Numbered from the stretch's first letter, positions 39,855 through 49,467 are shown. The stretch: DNA of 49,494 bases from Candidatus Babelota bacterium (GCA_018266085.1 JAFEAZ010000020.1:1-49494), one strand, 5' to 3'. The notes: a model not told the origin generated them from the sequence alone. A program made the numbers and translations.

Positions 39855-42278
39855 TCACCTTACATGTATATCTTTAATGAACATCGTACTGATTTTAACC
39901 ATGCCATCCATAACAGCGCCCTGCACAGTGATTAGTTCTCCTTCATATGCAACCAAGACCTCTTCGAAAATGCCGGCTGAATCAATAGGCAACTGAGTCC
40001 CCATATCTACAAGTTTTTTGGTCACATCAATGGCAACCTTAGTCCAAACATCCCTGGTGTCGCCAGTCATACGCGATAATAATGGGCCAAAATTGTGATT
40101 CGGCTTATCTTTAAAACAATGCATCACAGTCTTCCACCCCTTTTCAGAAAGCAACCATTCATGCGTCTTATTAAAGACCTCTATAGCCTTTTCTTTACTT
40201 TCATCAATGAGATTTAAAAGAGCAACTGCTGCAGTGCCACGAGATGAAGGATCTGGCTTATTATTTTTTGGTTCTTTTGGTTCGGGAGATTGTTTTTGCT
40301 GTGGAGTTTTATTGGTATTACCTGTCGGTTGTTGCTCTGAGTTAAGCAGTATCAGATCAGACTCTATTTGATCAAACATGCTCTGGGCATAAAAGAGATA
40401 ACGCTCAGCGCTTTCTTTATCGTTGGTTGTAAGCGACTTTTGAACGTATTCTACAGCTGCGGCACATTCGCTTGTAATCTGCTCATCATTGCATACACGT
40501 TCTGTGTAGACTATACGATTAAGAAGCAGGCGAATCTGTGCACATTCTTCTTCTAAAATTGTCGCTGGCACCTTGAGCGATTGGGCACGATCATACTCAG
40601 CAAAATCCTTTATGATGCCGTTTGGTAAAAATAGTGCTTGTACTATCTTTTTTCGATCAGAGAGACTGATATTCGGATCGGTTGAAAGTTCGTGTATTTT
40701 ATCGATTCGCTCAGGTATGATGCCGCTGTCTATTAATGCGTACAATGCCTGATGCACAATGGGTTCAGCTTCATATGAAATATTCCACGCTTTGTGCAAA
40801 GATTGTTTATAGCGATTACGTAACCGTAATGCGTCATTAAAACTTGCCAGTGCCGATGGATTGCTTTGTAATTTGGCATGATCGCCATCGGCCAGTGAAG
40901 TATATAAAGGATCTTGTAATGCAACTGGCAGATGGAAATGGAGAATGCCATATGCATCTTTTGATAGAGCTTCTTGTTGCCCAACAAGTGTATTGTATTT
41001 AGCTCGTATCTGCTCGTAGAGCGTCTGAATACCACGTGTGCTGCTGTTACTATTTTTTATCTGCTCTACTTGCTGCATATCGCCTGATGCAAAAGCAGTC
41101 AGCATATTTCTATAACGTTGGTTGGTGCGATTATTGTTTATCGCTTTCAGATCAACGTTTTTCTTGTTCTTAATAATATCAGAAGTACATGGAGATCGTG
41201 CATGCACGCAGGATTTTTCAAAGACAGGTACAATCTTTTTTTGGCAGGCAACATATTTTTTAATAATGGCATGAGCATGGGTCATATCAGAAAGCCTATC
41301 AATGCATAAACTTCCATCAGTATGAACATAGTGGGCATATATCTGTCTTTGTACGTCATACAATTCTTGTCCAAATGTTCTGGTCTCAATATGAAAATCA
41401 GCAACATAAACTAGTGCCGCGATGCGTTCCAGCAAAGTGCCATACATAAGATAGCGGGCATTATTGAGAAAACCACAAAGTTCATGCTCTATGGCTGCCC
41501 GGACATAGGGATCATACTTGATTTGTATCTGTTCATTCAATCGCTGCTCTGCAATATCATTAGCAAGGCTATTCGGATGTCTTTGTCGTGATGGCCCAAG
41601 ATAGCAATAAAAGAGAGGATTGGGTGCTCGATAGGTAACGCCGCCGTTTGGATGAATCTCTGAAGTATATCCTGGATTCAATGCGCGCAATTCTGTAAAC
41701 ATATGATTGTACGCATGTGCTTGTGCAGATCGTATTGCCTCAGAACTTCTCTGCTCCAGCTGTTTGTGCCAATCGACAGCAACATGACGCACTAATTCTT
41801 GTGCCGCTACTTTCTCTGTTTCAGGAATCGCAGCATAGGTAAGTTGTGTTATCTGTTCTTGTGTAACATGACATATAACGACTTTGGCTTTCTCGGTATT
41901 GTCGACTTTTTTGACCGCGATAGGCAATATGCGTTGTGCAATTGGTACTGGCTTTATGTGTTCTTTATGTATGAGAGATGAAGTCTGTTGCGGCATGCGT
42001 AGGGGAACTGTTGGAGGAATGGCAGATGTAGAGTTCTGCTTTGCAATCTGTTGTATCTCTTGATGGAATATACGGTCAGCTACAGAGTCGTTGGCATTGT
42101 TGTAGGCTCGCCATAGACACGAACAAGCAAGTGTTGCCACATAGAGAAGTTCTTGGCTGATTATTGCTGCGCCTATATCCAAAGAATGCGTCTTGGTAAC
42201 CCAGCCCTTGTCAACAACAGAAAGTGTCAGACATAACAGGAATATTTTTGCGGCTCGAGATTTCTTGATGTGAAACAT
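39855..42278 (-). CDS. Large exported protein with linker and compact C-terminal domain, toxin-like
   Basis: I do not recognise the full protein (807 residues). It starts with a signal peptide (MFHIKKSRAAKIFLLCLTLSVV) and has a long helical body. A Pro/Lys/Gln-rich linker follows at about residues 645-685 (for example TPQQKQSPEPKEPKNNKP). The last 120 or so residues have the sequence HCFKDKPNHNFG and an ending with GAVMDGMVKISTMFI. The latter resembles the terminal domains of polymorphic toxins in layout, but I cannot name a family. The GGGAG site six bases upstream supports the ATG at 42278. The stop is tightly followed by two paralogous small genes, as with immunity genes. Toxin and immunity roles are inference. 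Confidence 0.6.
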   Translation of the reverse strand: MFHIKKSRAAKIFLLCLTLSVVDKGWVTKTHSLDIGAAIISQELLYVATLACSCLWRAYNNANDSVADRIFHQEIQQIAKQNSTSAIPPTVPLRMPQQTSSLIHKEHIKPVPIAQRILPIAVKKVDNTEKAKVVICHVTQEQITQLTYAAIPETEKVAAQELVRHVAVDWHKQLEQRSSEAIRSAQAHAYNHMFTELRALNPGYTSEIHPNGGVTYRAPNPLFYCYLGPSRQRHPNSLANDIAEQRLNEQIQIKYDPYVRAAIEHELCGFLNNARYLMYGTLLERIAALVYVADFHIETRTFGQELYDVQRQIYAHYVHTDGSLCIDRLSDMTHAHAIIKKYVACQKKIVPVFEKSCVHARSPCTSDIIKNKKNVDLKAINNNRTNQRYRNMLTAFASGDMQQVEQIKNSNSSTRGIQTLYEQIRAKYNTLVGQQEALSKDAYGILHFHLPVALQDPLYTSLADGDHAKLQSNPSALASFNDALRLRNRYKQSLHKAWNISYEAEPIVHQALYALIDSGIIPERIDKIHELSTDPNISLSDRKKIVQALFLPNGIIKDFAEYDRAQSLKVPATILEEECAQIRLLLNRIVYTERVCNDEQITSECAAAVEYVQKSLTTNDKESAERYLFYAQSMFDQIESDLILLNSEQQPTGNTNKTPQQKQSPEPKEPKNNKPDPSSRGTAAVALLNLIDESKEKAIEVFNKTHEWLLSEKGWKTVMHCFKDKPNHNFGPLLSRMTGDTRDVWTKVAIDVTKKLVDMGTQLPIDSAGIFEEVLVAYEGELITVQGAVMDGMVKISTMFIKDIHVR

Positions 42279-42345
42279 AGATGCTCCCAAAATGATAGAT
42301 CTTGGGATTGCAGTCTACGTAATTTTTAATCGGGGTGCAAATTTG

Positions 42346-42870
42346 CTACAAGCTCTTGCGCTGCATGAGCAATGCTTGGATCCTGTGAATATCGAAAATA
42401 GGTTGTATCTCGGCAAAGTATAATAGTTGCCATGCTTGCGTATTTTTAGCTTGCCGGTTATCAGGTTTATCCCATGGAGGGTAGACACGCATAGCTCGCC
42501 TTCCACCAATATCATCCGACGATATAAACCCTTTTTGCAGCAATATATCTTTGGGAAAAATGAATTGACCAAGCTTTTTGTCGCTGCGCACAGAGATTAT
42601 AAATAATTCAATGGGATCAGCTATATCATACGGCATAATAGGGCCGCTATCAATTCGCTTCCATAAGGTAACAAACTGACCTATTTTCGTAGGTGTAATT
42701 TTGGCAACACGAAACGTAATCACTTGGTTGTTGATTGTAAATGTGCAAGCGCCATATTCTTTACTCTCTATTGATTGCTCCAATGCATTGAGTATGAATC
42801 CACTTGGTTCATAGGCAATCTGGCTTGCTATCAGAAGATCTGGATGAATATTGTTATTCATGACATTCAT
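42346..42870 (-). CDS. mepB: MepB family protein
   Basis: The 174-residue protein matches MepB, the small protein encoded with the staphylococcal MepRA efflux locus: LWKRIDSGPIMPYD, ELFIISVRSD, GQFIFPKDILLQKGF, RAMRVYPPWDKP and WQLLYF. The biochemical role of MepB is poorly known. Here it lies 57 bases after the O-methyltransferase gene, in the same direction as the GntR, ABC and methyltransferase genes, and near an ABC-type resistance protein. The family is mostly seen in Firmicutes and some other bacteria, so horizontal transfer is possible. Confidence 0.85.
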   Translation of the reverse strand: MNVMNNNIHPDLLIASQIAYEPSGFILNALEQSIESKEYGACTFTINNQVITFRVAKITPTKIGQFVTLWKRIDSGPIMPYDIADPIELFIISVRSDKKLGQFIFPKDILLQKGFISSDDIGGRRAMRVYPPWDKPDNRQAKNTQAWQLLYFAEIQPIFDIHRIQALLMQRKSL

Positions 42871-42927
42871 TCTCTAACGGATTATATCCCAGCATATATT
42901 ATGATCCATACACGTTATATTTCTTTG

Positions 42928-43905
42928 CTAATGCGATTCCGATCTTTTACATTCGATTGCACATATAACACTATCGAGGTTTTTTATCGAAACAACTTCT
43001 AGGCCTGCTGCCGTAATGAGCACATCAAATTCAGACTTTGTTCTTTCTTGCCCTTGAAAAATAGTAAGTAAAGCAAGATCAATGGCCGCCAATAACTTTT
43101 TATCTTCAGAATAATCAAGGATTCCTTCTATGATATATAACCTTGAATCCGCATGCATGCCATGGCGTATGTTTTTAAGTATCGTCAATGCTTTTTCGTT
43201 GTTCCAATCGTGCAAAATTCTTTTAAGGACAAAAATATCTGCACTAAAAGGGAGTGGATCGAAAAAAGAACCGCCTATTTTTAAGCATATTGAATCTACA
43301 CTGTTGGCTTGATCGATAACTTCAGGAAGGTCAAACAGGATTGCCTGAGTGATAGCGTGATTGGTTATAATCTTGTTCAGTAATTGTCCCTTGCCTCCAC
43401 CAATGTCAGCAACTACTTTTTCAAATACAAGCTTTGTGGCAATTGCCGAATCTTCTTGGCAAGAAATAGTCATCATAGCATCGTTAAATCGTGCGCTTAG
43501 CTGAGGGTTTTGTTGTAAATGCTGAAAATAACTCTGACCATACAGCATATCGAATGCAGCATTGCCAGTGGTAACAGAATAACCTAAGTGACCAAAGCTA
43601 TTCCAACGAGTGTCATCATCATGCAATAAAAATGGCCTTATGCTATTCGGGGTATTTTGACGCATTGATTCAGAAAAATCAGTAAGACAATAATGCATAT
43701 CCTCTTGTTGTTTAAAAACACCATGTAATTCAAGCAAGTAGAGCATTCTTTGCAATGATTCGGGCTTGGTATGCGTTACGCAAGCAAGCTCGGAAACGGT
43801 CATAGGTTGTGTCGCAAGATGATCCGCTATACCAAGATCAGCGGCAACATATAATGCTCTGTTGAGCATGATCATAGTTAGTAATGAAAACGTAGAAGTT
43901 GTCAT
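42928..43905 (-). CDS. SAM-dependent O-methyltransferase
   Basis: The 325-residue protein has the layout of the O-methyltransferase family common in secondary metabolism. An N-terminal dimerisation winged helix (MTVSELACVTHTKPESLQRML) is followed by the SAM-binding VADIGGGKGQLL and by LKRILHDWNNEKALTIL with the catalytic histidine region. Such enzymes methylate hydroxyl groups on small molecules. It follows the ABC transporter gene by nine bases, with an AAAGG site. Its substrate is unknown; with the exporter it could modify and move a toxic compound. Confidence 0.85.
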   Translation of the reverse strand: MTTSTFSLLTMIMLNRALYVAADLGIADHLATQPMTVSELACVTHTKPESLQRMLYLLELHGVFKQQEDMHYCLTDFSESMRQNTPNSIRPFLLHDDDTRWNSFGHLGYSVTTGNAAFDMLYGQSYFQHLQQNPQLSARFNDAMMTISCQEDSAIATKLVFEKVVADIGGGKGQLLNKIITNHAITQAILFDLPEVIDQANSVDSICLKIGGSFFDPLPFSADIFVLKRILHDWNNEKALTILKNIRHGMHADSRLYIIEGILDYSEDKKLLAAIDLALLTIFQGQERTKSEFDVLITAAGLEVVSIKNLDSVICAIECKRSESH

Positions 43906-43914
43906 TGTAGACCT

Positions 43915-45672
43915 TTAGTTCGTTGCATTCCAGAGTTTTGAATAAGCCCCATTTTGCTTTAAAAGCATTTCGTGATTGCCTGATTCAACAATAGAGCCTT
44001 TGTCTAATACAAAGATGGTATCAGCATTGCGTACTGTTGAGAGTCGATGTGCGATAATAATAATAGTATGATCGGCTGATAGTTTGCTTATTGATTGTTG
44101 AATTGCTACCTCAGTTTCATTATCGATAGCAGAGGTGGCTTCGTCAAAAATCAGAATTGGTGATTTTTTCATAATTGCACGTGCAATTGCAATACGCTGG
44201 CGTTGTCCGCCCGAGAAATTTTTACCATGCTCCTGTATTTTTGTGTCGTACCCTAACGGTAGTTCCATAATAAATTCATGAGCTTGTGCCATTTTTGCCG
44301 CCGCTACAATCTCATCTCGAGATGCATCAAATGTACCGTAAGAAATATTGTCCGCAACGGTACCTTCAACGAGATAAACGTCTTGGCTTACGAGTGCCAT
44401 AGTCTTGCGCAAATCACACAATTTTAAGTTTTTAATGTTGTGACCATCGACGGAAATTAAACCATTATTTGGATCATAAAAACGCAGCAAGAGCTTAATA
44501 ATGGTGCTTTTTCCTGATCCAGTAGCGCCCACAAAAGCCACTGTAGTATGAGCAGGAATTTCAAAGCTCACGTTGTTGAGGACCTTCACATCATTTGAAT
44601 AAGAAAAAGAAGCATCTGTGAACGCTAAGCTGCCTTGAACTGCAGTTATATCAAAGGTATTGTTGCCATCATACAGAGTTGGAGTGCTTTCTAGTACCCC
44701 TAGGATTCGTTTTGCGCAAGCGATGGTTCTTTCATACATATCAGTAATTGTCGCCAATGAAGTAAACGGCCACAAGAAGCGTTGCGTTAGGAAAACCAAG
44801 GCAGCATACCAATTTATGGGAATTATCCCTTGTAACGCGTATATTCCACCAACGATCAATGACATAATAAACCCTGCCATTATTGCCATACGTACAATAG
44901 GGATATAAAGAGCATTTACACGGCTTGCGTTATGATTTGCCTCTTGATAGAGATCGCTTTCTTGCTGTAATCGTGTTAGCTCATAAGCTTCTGTGGTATA
45001 GCTTTTAATGGTAGTAATGCCTTGCAGTCTATACGCGATATGACTTGCCAAATTGCTGGAGCTTTGACGTACGGACTCATACAAGTGAGCCAATTTGTTT
45101 TGGAAATAATAAGCAAGGCCAATAATGAAGGGTATTGGTAACAATGTTAGGAATGCCAAGACTGGTGATAGATAAAAAAAGATCAAGCCCATAACAATAA
45201 TATTGACTGTTAACTGTATTATCTCGTTAGGCCCTTGGCTCAAGAATTGCTCTAATTGCTGTATGTCTTCTTGCAGAACATTGAGCAGGCCTCCTGTTGT
45301 CTTGTTCTCAAAATAAGACAGGTCTAGGTCTTGCATAGTAGCATACGTTTTTAAGCGAAGGTTATGTTGGATTTCCTGTGCCAAGCTACGCCATGCGATT
45401 GAATAGAGGTATTCGAACACCGATTCTAAAATCCATAACAACGCTGTAAGAGCTCCTACTAGGTAGAGTTGATAGAAGGGGTTTATAATTCCTAGCCTTG
45501 CAACGATTGAATGTTGTTGATTTACAATGATGTCTATCGAAATACCAATCAATATTTCAGGGACTATATCGCATAGTTTATTGAGGACTGAGCAGACTGA
45601 AGCAAAGACTATCTTACTCTTGCTTGGTGATGCATACTTCAAGAGCTTAATTAAAGCGTTGGCACGTTTCAT
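43915..45672 (-). CDS. ABC exporter, fused permease and ATPase
   Basis: The 585-residue protein is a half-transporter with six membrane segments in residues 1-300 and a C-terminal ATPase. The ATPase shows Walker A (GATGSGKST), signature FSGGQRQRIAIARA, Walker B and the E-D loop (ILIFDEATSAIDNETE), and the H-loop histidine in IIIIAHRLSTVR, all intact. It should export a lipid, peptide or drug as a dimer (MsbA-like group). AGGA precedes the ATG. It follows the GntR gene by eight bases and is nine bases from the methyltransferase gene. The substrate is unknown. Confidence 0.93.
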   Translation of the reverse strand: MKRANALIKLLKYASPSKSKIVFASVCSVLNKLCDIVPEILIGISIDIIVNQQHSIVARLGIINPFYQLYLVGALTALLWILESVFEYLYSIAWRSLAQEIQHNLRLKTYATMQDLDLSYFENKTTGGLLNVLQEDIQQLEQFLSQGPNEIIQLTVNIIVMGLIFFYLSPVLAFLTLLPIPFIIGLAYYFQNKLAHLYESVRQSSSNLASHIAYRLQGITTIKSYTTEAYELTRLQQESDLYQEANHNASRVNALYIPIVRMAIMAGFIMSLIVGGIYALQGIIPINWYAALVFLTQRFLWPFTSLATITDMYERTIACAKRILGVLESTPTLYDGNNTFDITAVQGSLAFTDASFSYSNDVKVLNNVSFEIPAHTTVAFVGATGSGKSTIIKLLLRFYDPNNGLISVDGHNIKNLKLCDLRKTMALVSQDVYLVEGTVADNISYGTFDASRDEIVAAAKMAQAHEFIMELPLGYDTKIQEHGKNFSGGQRQRIAIARAIMKKSPILIFDEATSAIDNETEVAIQQSISKLSADHTIIIIAHRLSTVRNADTIFVLDKGSIVESGNHEMLLKQNGAYSKLWNATN

Positions 45673-45680
45673 AATTTTTC

Positions 45681-46367
45681 CTATATAAGACTATTTTTTT
45701 TAAAATTTTTAATGACATCTTCAAGTGGTCCATTGATATGGTAAGTCATAAGCTCTTCGGCCGACTTCTTATCTCTTTCAAGAACAGCCTGAGCTATTTT
45801 TTTATGTTCATGATTATTGATCGGTAATTCATGCTTACTAATTTGGTATGACATCCGACAGTAACGATCAAATTTCATATATAGATTACGACGGATCTCA
45901 AGCAAGGTTGGTGAATTGCATCCAGCAATCAGAGCCATGTGAAAATTATAGTTACATTCAGCCCATTGAGCATAAGAATCAAAGCCCTTTTTGTTCTCTA
46001 ATAAAGACAGTTTGTGAAGCTCTGCAACTATCGAAGCTTCCCAATCTGCATCGCCGCGCTCGATTGCTAATGATAAGGCCATATTCTCAATCTGGGTAAA
46101 AGTAGTATACGTGTCTCGTATGTCAGATTCGGAAATGGTCGAAACCCTAAAGCCTTTATTGTCCTCAATCTCTACAAGGCCAAAGGAAGCAAGCCGTGAT
46201 AAGGCTTCTCTCACCGGGCTTTGCCCTATACTAAAACGCTCCTTAATAGGGGCAACCTTGAGCTTTTGGCCTGGTTTAAGAATTCCCTCAATGATCTCGT
46301 TTTGGAGTTGTTCATAGCATTGCTGAGAGAGGGTGCTATCAGAAGAAAATACTATTTTTTTTTCCAT
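45681..46367 (-). CDS. GntR family transcriptional regulator (FCD type)
   Basis: The 228-residue protein has an N-terminal winged helix typical of GntR (LKPGQKLKVAPIKERFSIGQSPVREALSRLASFGLVEIEDNKGFRVS) and an FCD-like C-terminal helical domain, which binds small ligands, often with metal. It is the first gene of a run with the exporter and the methyltransferase. A perfect palindrome of the TTGTxxACAA kind lies 53 bases upstream of its start and is the likely operator for autoregulation. A GGAA site is near the ATG. Confidence 0.9.
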   Translation of the reverse strand: MEKKIVFSSDSTLSQQCYEQLQNEIIEGILKPGQKLKVAPIKERFSIGQSPVREALSRLASFGLVEIEDNKGFRVSTISESDIRDTYTTFTQIENMALSLAIERGDADWEASIVAELHKLSLLENKKGFDSYAQWAECNYNFHMALIAGCNSPTLLEIRRNLYMKFDRYCRMSYQISKHELPINNHEHKKIAQAVLERDKKSAEELMTYHINGPLEDVIKNFKKNSLI

Positions 46368-46419
46368 AAGCTTTCCAAAAATAAGTTAAATATAGCCTAA
46401 TTTTACCGGCAATTTAACG

Positions 46420-46433
46420 TTTTGTCGACAAAA
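46420..46433. promoter_or_regulatory. Palindrome TTTTGTCGACAAAA, probable GntR operator
   Basis: This 14-bp perfect palindrome is in the intergenic region between the divergent GntR and PadR genes. TTGTxxACAA-type sites are typical for FCD-class GntR regulators. It lies 53 bases before the GntR start. Binding by this regulator is inferred. Confidence 0.55.
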
Positions 46434-46460
46434 TCATTGATCCCCGGAAGTGCTTGAGTA

Positions 46461-46479
46461 ATATATCATATTGATATAT
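46461..46479. promoter_or_regulatory. Dyad ATATATCA-TAT-TGATATAT, probable PadR operator
   Basis: Two 8-base arms around a 3-base centre form a perfect dyad, 19 bases before the padR start. It overlaps a possible promoter: TTGAGT (46454-46459) and TATATG (46477-46482) are 17 bases apart. PadR regulators commonly repress their own promoter at such AT-rich dyads. Confidence 0.6.
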
Positions 46480-46498
46480 ATGATTAAGGGGAGAAACG

Positions 46499-47056
46499 AT
46501 GCCAAAAAATGGAAAAAGCCAGTTTGCTATCCTTGGAATGCTGGCATTGCTCAAAAAAAGTTCAGGATATGATCTCAAGAAGCATATGGAGTCCAGTACT
46601 GAATATTTTTGGAAAGAGGGCTTTAGCTCTATTTACCCCGTACTAGAAGACCTGGAAGAGCAACTATTAATTGTAAAAGTAGATACACCTACAACCAATG
46701 ATCGTAAGCGTAACGTGTATACCTTAACTCAAGCAGGTCATGATGCCCTTAAGCAATGGTTATTACAAACACCTGAACATTTGCAGCTCAGGAACGAGCA
46801 GCTATTAAAGCTATTTTTTGGGAATCTAATTCCTATTAAAGTCACTATCGAACATCTGGAAACCTACAAGAAAGAACTTGAGACTAAGTTGTCTTCATTC
46901 CAGAAAATTGAACATGAGTTACGGATAATGGATACATCAGAATCCTTTTATGGATTGCTTACATTAGACCATGGAATCAGACACATTGTAACTGCTTTAG
47001 AATGGTGTGATACGACTATCCAAAAGTTGAAGGAGTATGGTGGCACTCATGGTTAA
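46499..47056 (+). CDS. PadR family transcriptional regulator
   Basis: The 185-residue protein has the PadR winged helix (FAILGMLALLKKSSGYDLKKHME, WKEGFSSIYPVLEDLEEQLLI, VYTLTQAGHDALKQWL) and a C-terminal Vir-type helical domain. PadR proteins repress detoxification and efflux genes and are released by small molecules. It overlaps the downstream UvrA-like gene by up to 20 bases, so the two are coupled; this regulator plus UvrA-like pair suggests drug-responsive control. AAGGGGAG lies upstream of the ATG, and its likely operator is at 46461-46479. Confidence 0.92.
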   Translation: MPKNGKSQFAILGMLALLKKSSGYDLKKHMESSTEYFWKEGFSSIYPVLEDLEEQLLIVKVDTPTTNDRKRNVYTLTQAGHDALKQWLLQTPEHLQLRNEQLLKLFFGNLIPIKVTIEHLETYKKELETKLSSFQKIEHELRIMDTSESFYGLLTLDHGIRHIVTALEWCDTTIQKLKEYGGTHG

Positions 47057-49409
47057 GAATTTAGTTTGCCCTTTACAATGTGGGCTTCCTGTTACTCATG
47101 ATCTCAATAAGATCATTGTGCATGGTGCAAAAGAGCACAACTTGAAGAATATCTGTTTTGAGATCCCCAAAGGTAAATTAGTTGTATTAACAGGGCCTTC
47201 AGGATCTGGTAAATCTTCTATTGCGACTGATATTCTACAAAAAGAATGTATCAGGCAATACTTGGAATCATTGGGAATGATGACGGATCATATTGAGAAA
47301 GCAAAAGTGGATAGCATCACGGGATTGTCACCGTCCATTGGCGTTTCTCAGCGTGTTGCTGATTTCAATCCTCGCTCTACTGTTGGTACAAGAACAGGCA
47401 TTCTTACCATACTCAGAAACATGTTTGCCGCAATGGGATCTCAGCCTTGTAGAGGCTGCGGACAAACTGTTAAGCAACCTTTGCAAGACAAGCATAAATT
47501 GACCACCGTTGAGATAGAAGAACAATCTGGCTCTACGGTAAAGACCAGAAAGAAAAGCTATTTTGCATGTCCACAGTGCAACCACCACTTAGAAAAGCTC
47601 CAAATGGCTCACTTTTCTTTCAATGCGCTTTCTGGCGCGTGCGAAGCTTGTAAAGGGGTAGGCGACATTATTAACGTCGATATAGCTCGGTTACTCAATG
47701 AAGAAAAGACGTTGAGAAGCGGCGGTGTTGCTTATTGGAATGAGTCTCTTGCAAAGTATTACGAGAACGTTATTGTTGCCGCAAGCAGGCATTATAATTT
47801 TCCATTTGATCCTACCATACCTATTGGCAAGTACACGCAAGAGCAAAAAGATTTTCTACTGTACGGAATTGATTTTCCTGTGTTTGCTACAGCATGTAAG
47901 AGTATTGCAGCACCTAAGAAAGTCAGCGAAGGTAATTTTGAAGGTGTGGTCACGTCTCTTTTGAACCAGTACAAGAAGAATCCTACAAGCGCTGCCAATG
48001 ATGTTACCAAGTACATAGTACAAGAACCATGCACTACGTGTAACAACACACGGTTGTCGAAACTGGGCAGAGAAGTAACTGTTGGTAGCAAAACTATTAG
48101 TAATGTGACGAAGATGAGCCTTAATGAATTACTGGCGTGGTTACACGAGCTGGATAGTATTGTTGATGATACAGAAAAGCCCGTTCTTTCAGCCTTTTCA
48201 GGGGCGTTGAAAGATCGAATATCCAATGTAATAGAAGTAGGTCTTTATTATCTTACTTTGGATCGTACACTTCCGTCGCTTTCAGCAGGTGAATCACAAC
48301 GACTGAAGTTAGCTGGATTGTTGAGCAGCGGACTCAGTGGTGTGTTGTACGTTCTTGATGAACCAACAACAGGTCTTCATCCTCACGATACTGCAAAACT
48401 ATTAAGAACCCTGAAAAAGATACAAGAAGCTGGCAATACGGTTTTGGTTATTGAACATGATATGGAAGTAGTGGAGAAGGCTGATTACGTCATAGATATA
48501 GGGCCTGGCGGAGGCAGCAAAGGTGGTGAAATAATTGCTTCTGGTACACCAATGCATATTAAGAATGCTACTGCTTCAAGTACTGCTAATTATCTCGCCA
48601 AGAAAGTTGCTCTCAAGCCCAATGTTGCTCTCTCAACGGGATCACTTACCATTCGTGGAGCCTCTGAGCATAATTTGAAAAATATCGATGTCAGTATTCC
48701 TGTGCAACAATTTGTTGTCATGACTGGTGTATCTGGTTCGGGAAAATCAACGTTCTTGTTCGACATTGTGGACAAGATTGCCAGAAGATACTTTAACAAT
48801 GCAAGCGACGTGCCGGGAAAGCATACCTCAGTTCACGGATTAGATCATTTCAGACGAATAGTCACAGTTGATCAAGTTACCATCGGTAATGCAAAATCAT
48901 CTCGATCAAATGTAGCAACATATACCAAGCTTTTTGATTTGGTTCGAGATCTGTTTGCTGCATTGCCAGAAGCAAAACGTCGTGGATTTACTGCTGATAA
49001 ATTTTCGTTCAATACCTCTAATGAACGTTGCCAAAATTGTAATGGAGCGGGCACTGTAGCAGTTGATATGACCTTTATGCCAGACATAGAAACAGGGTGT
49101 CCGGCTTGCAATGGCAGAAGGTTTACTGAAGAATTGTTAGCTGTGCAATTTCAGGGGCATACTATTGCAGACGTCTTGGATATGAGCGTAAGCGAAGCCA
49201 TTGATCTATTCAGGCAAGGAAAAAAGATCTTTGCCATTTTGGATCTTATGAACCAAGTAGGCTTGGGCTATTTAAAATTGGGACAATCTACCTCGACATT
49301 ATCCGGAGGAGAGGCTCAACGGATTAAATTAGCAGCTGAACTGGCAAAGCCTGACGCTGGAAATACATTAGACCTTATGCGTAATAAGAAGCCCGGGTTA
49401 ACGGATTAA
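47037..49409 (+). CDS. UvrA2-like ABC ATPase, C-terminus truncated
   Basis: The 790-residue protein resembles the UvrA2/drug-resistance branch of UvrA. NBD1 has Walker A GPSGSGKSS, zinc cysteines CRGCG, CPQC and CEACKGVG, signature SLSAGESQRLKL and Walker B VLYVLDEPTTGLHP. NBD2 has Walker A GVSGSGKST, CQNCNGAGTV, CPACNGRRF and signature TLSGGEAQRIKLAAEL. Right after GNTL, where YLLDEPTTGLH is expected, the frame reads DLMRNKKPGLTD and stops, so Walker B and the D- and H-loops of NBD2 are missing. The protein is therefore probably not fully active. The start may be ATG 47037 or 47049. It is coupled to PadR. Confidence 0.88.
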   Translation: MVALMVKNLVCPLQCGLPVTHDLNKIIVHGAKEHNLKNICFEIPKGKLVVLTGPSGSGKSSIATDILQKECIRQYLESLGMMTDHIEKAKVDSITGLSPSIGVSQRVADFNPRSTVGTRTGILTILRNMFAAMGSQPCRGCGQTVKQPLQDKHKLTTVEIEEQSGSTVKTRKKSYFACPQCNHHLEKLQMAHFSFNALSGACEACKGVGDIINVDIARLLNEEKTLRSGGVAYWNESLAKYYENVIVAASRHYNFPFDPTIPIGKYTQEQKDFLLYGIDFPVFATACKSIAAPKKVSEGNFEGVVTSLLNQYKKNPTSAANDVTKYIVQEPCTTCNNTRLSKLGREVTVGSKTISNVTKMSLNELLAWLHELDSIVDDTEKPVLSAFSGALKDRISNVIEVGLYYLTLDRTLPSLSAGESQRLKLAGLLSSGLSGVLYVLDEPTTGLHPHDTAKLLRTLKKIQEAGNTVLVIEHDMEVVEKADYVIDIGPGGGSKGGEIIASGTPMHIKNATASSTANYLAKKVALKPNVALSTGSLTIRGASEHNLKNIDVSIPVQQFVVMTGVSGSGKSTFLFDIVDKIARRYFNNASDVPGKHTSVHGLDHFRRIVTVDQVTIGNAKSSRSNVATYTKLFDLVRDLFAALPEAKRRGFTADKFSFNTSNERCQNCNGAGTVAVDMTFMPDIETGCPACNGRRFTEELLAVQFQGHTIADVLDMSVSEAIDLFRQGKKIFAILDLMNQVGLGYLKLGQSTSTLSGGEAQRIKLAAELAKPDAGNTLDLMRNKKPGLTD

Positions 49410-49429
49410 GAAAATTTTGGTATAAAAAA

Positions 49430-49467
49430 TAGCCGAACCATCCAACCACAAGTAGGAGATCCGGCTA
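49430..49467 (+). promoter_or_regulatory. Stem enclosing the ribosome-binding site of the last gene
   Basis: TAGCCG (49430-49435) pairs with CGGCTA (49462-49467), with the AGGAG site (49454-49458) in the loop. It may reduce translation when transcripts enter from outside, a known way for insertion sequences to limit transposase. The arms are short, so the structure is tentative. Confidence 0.4.
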
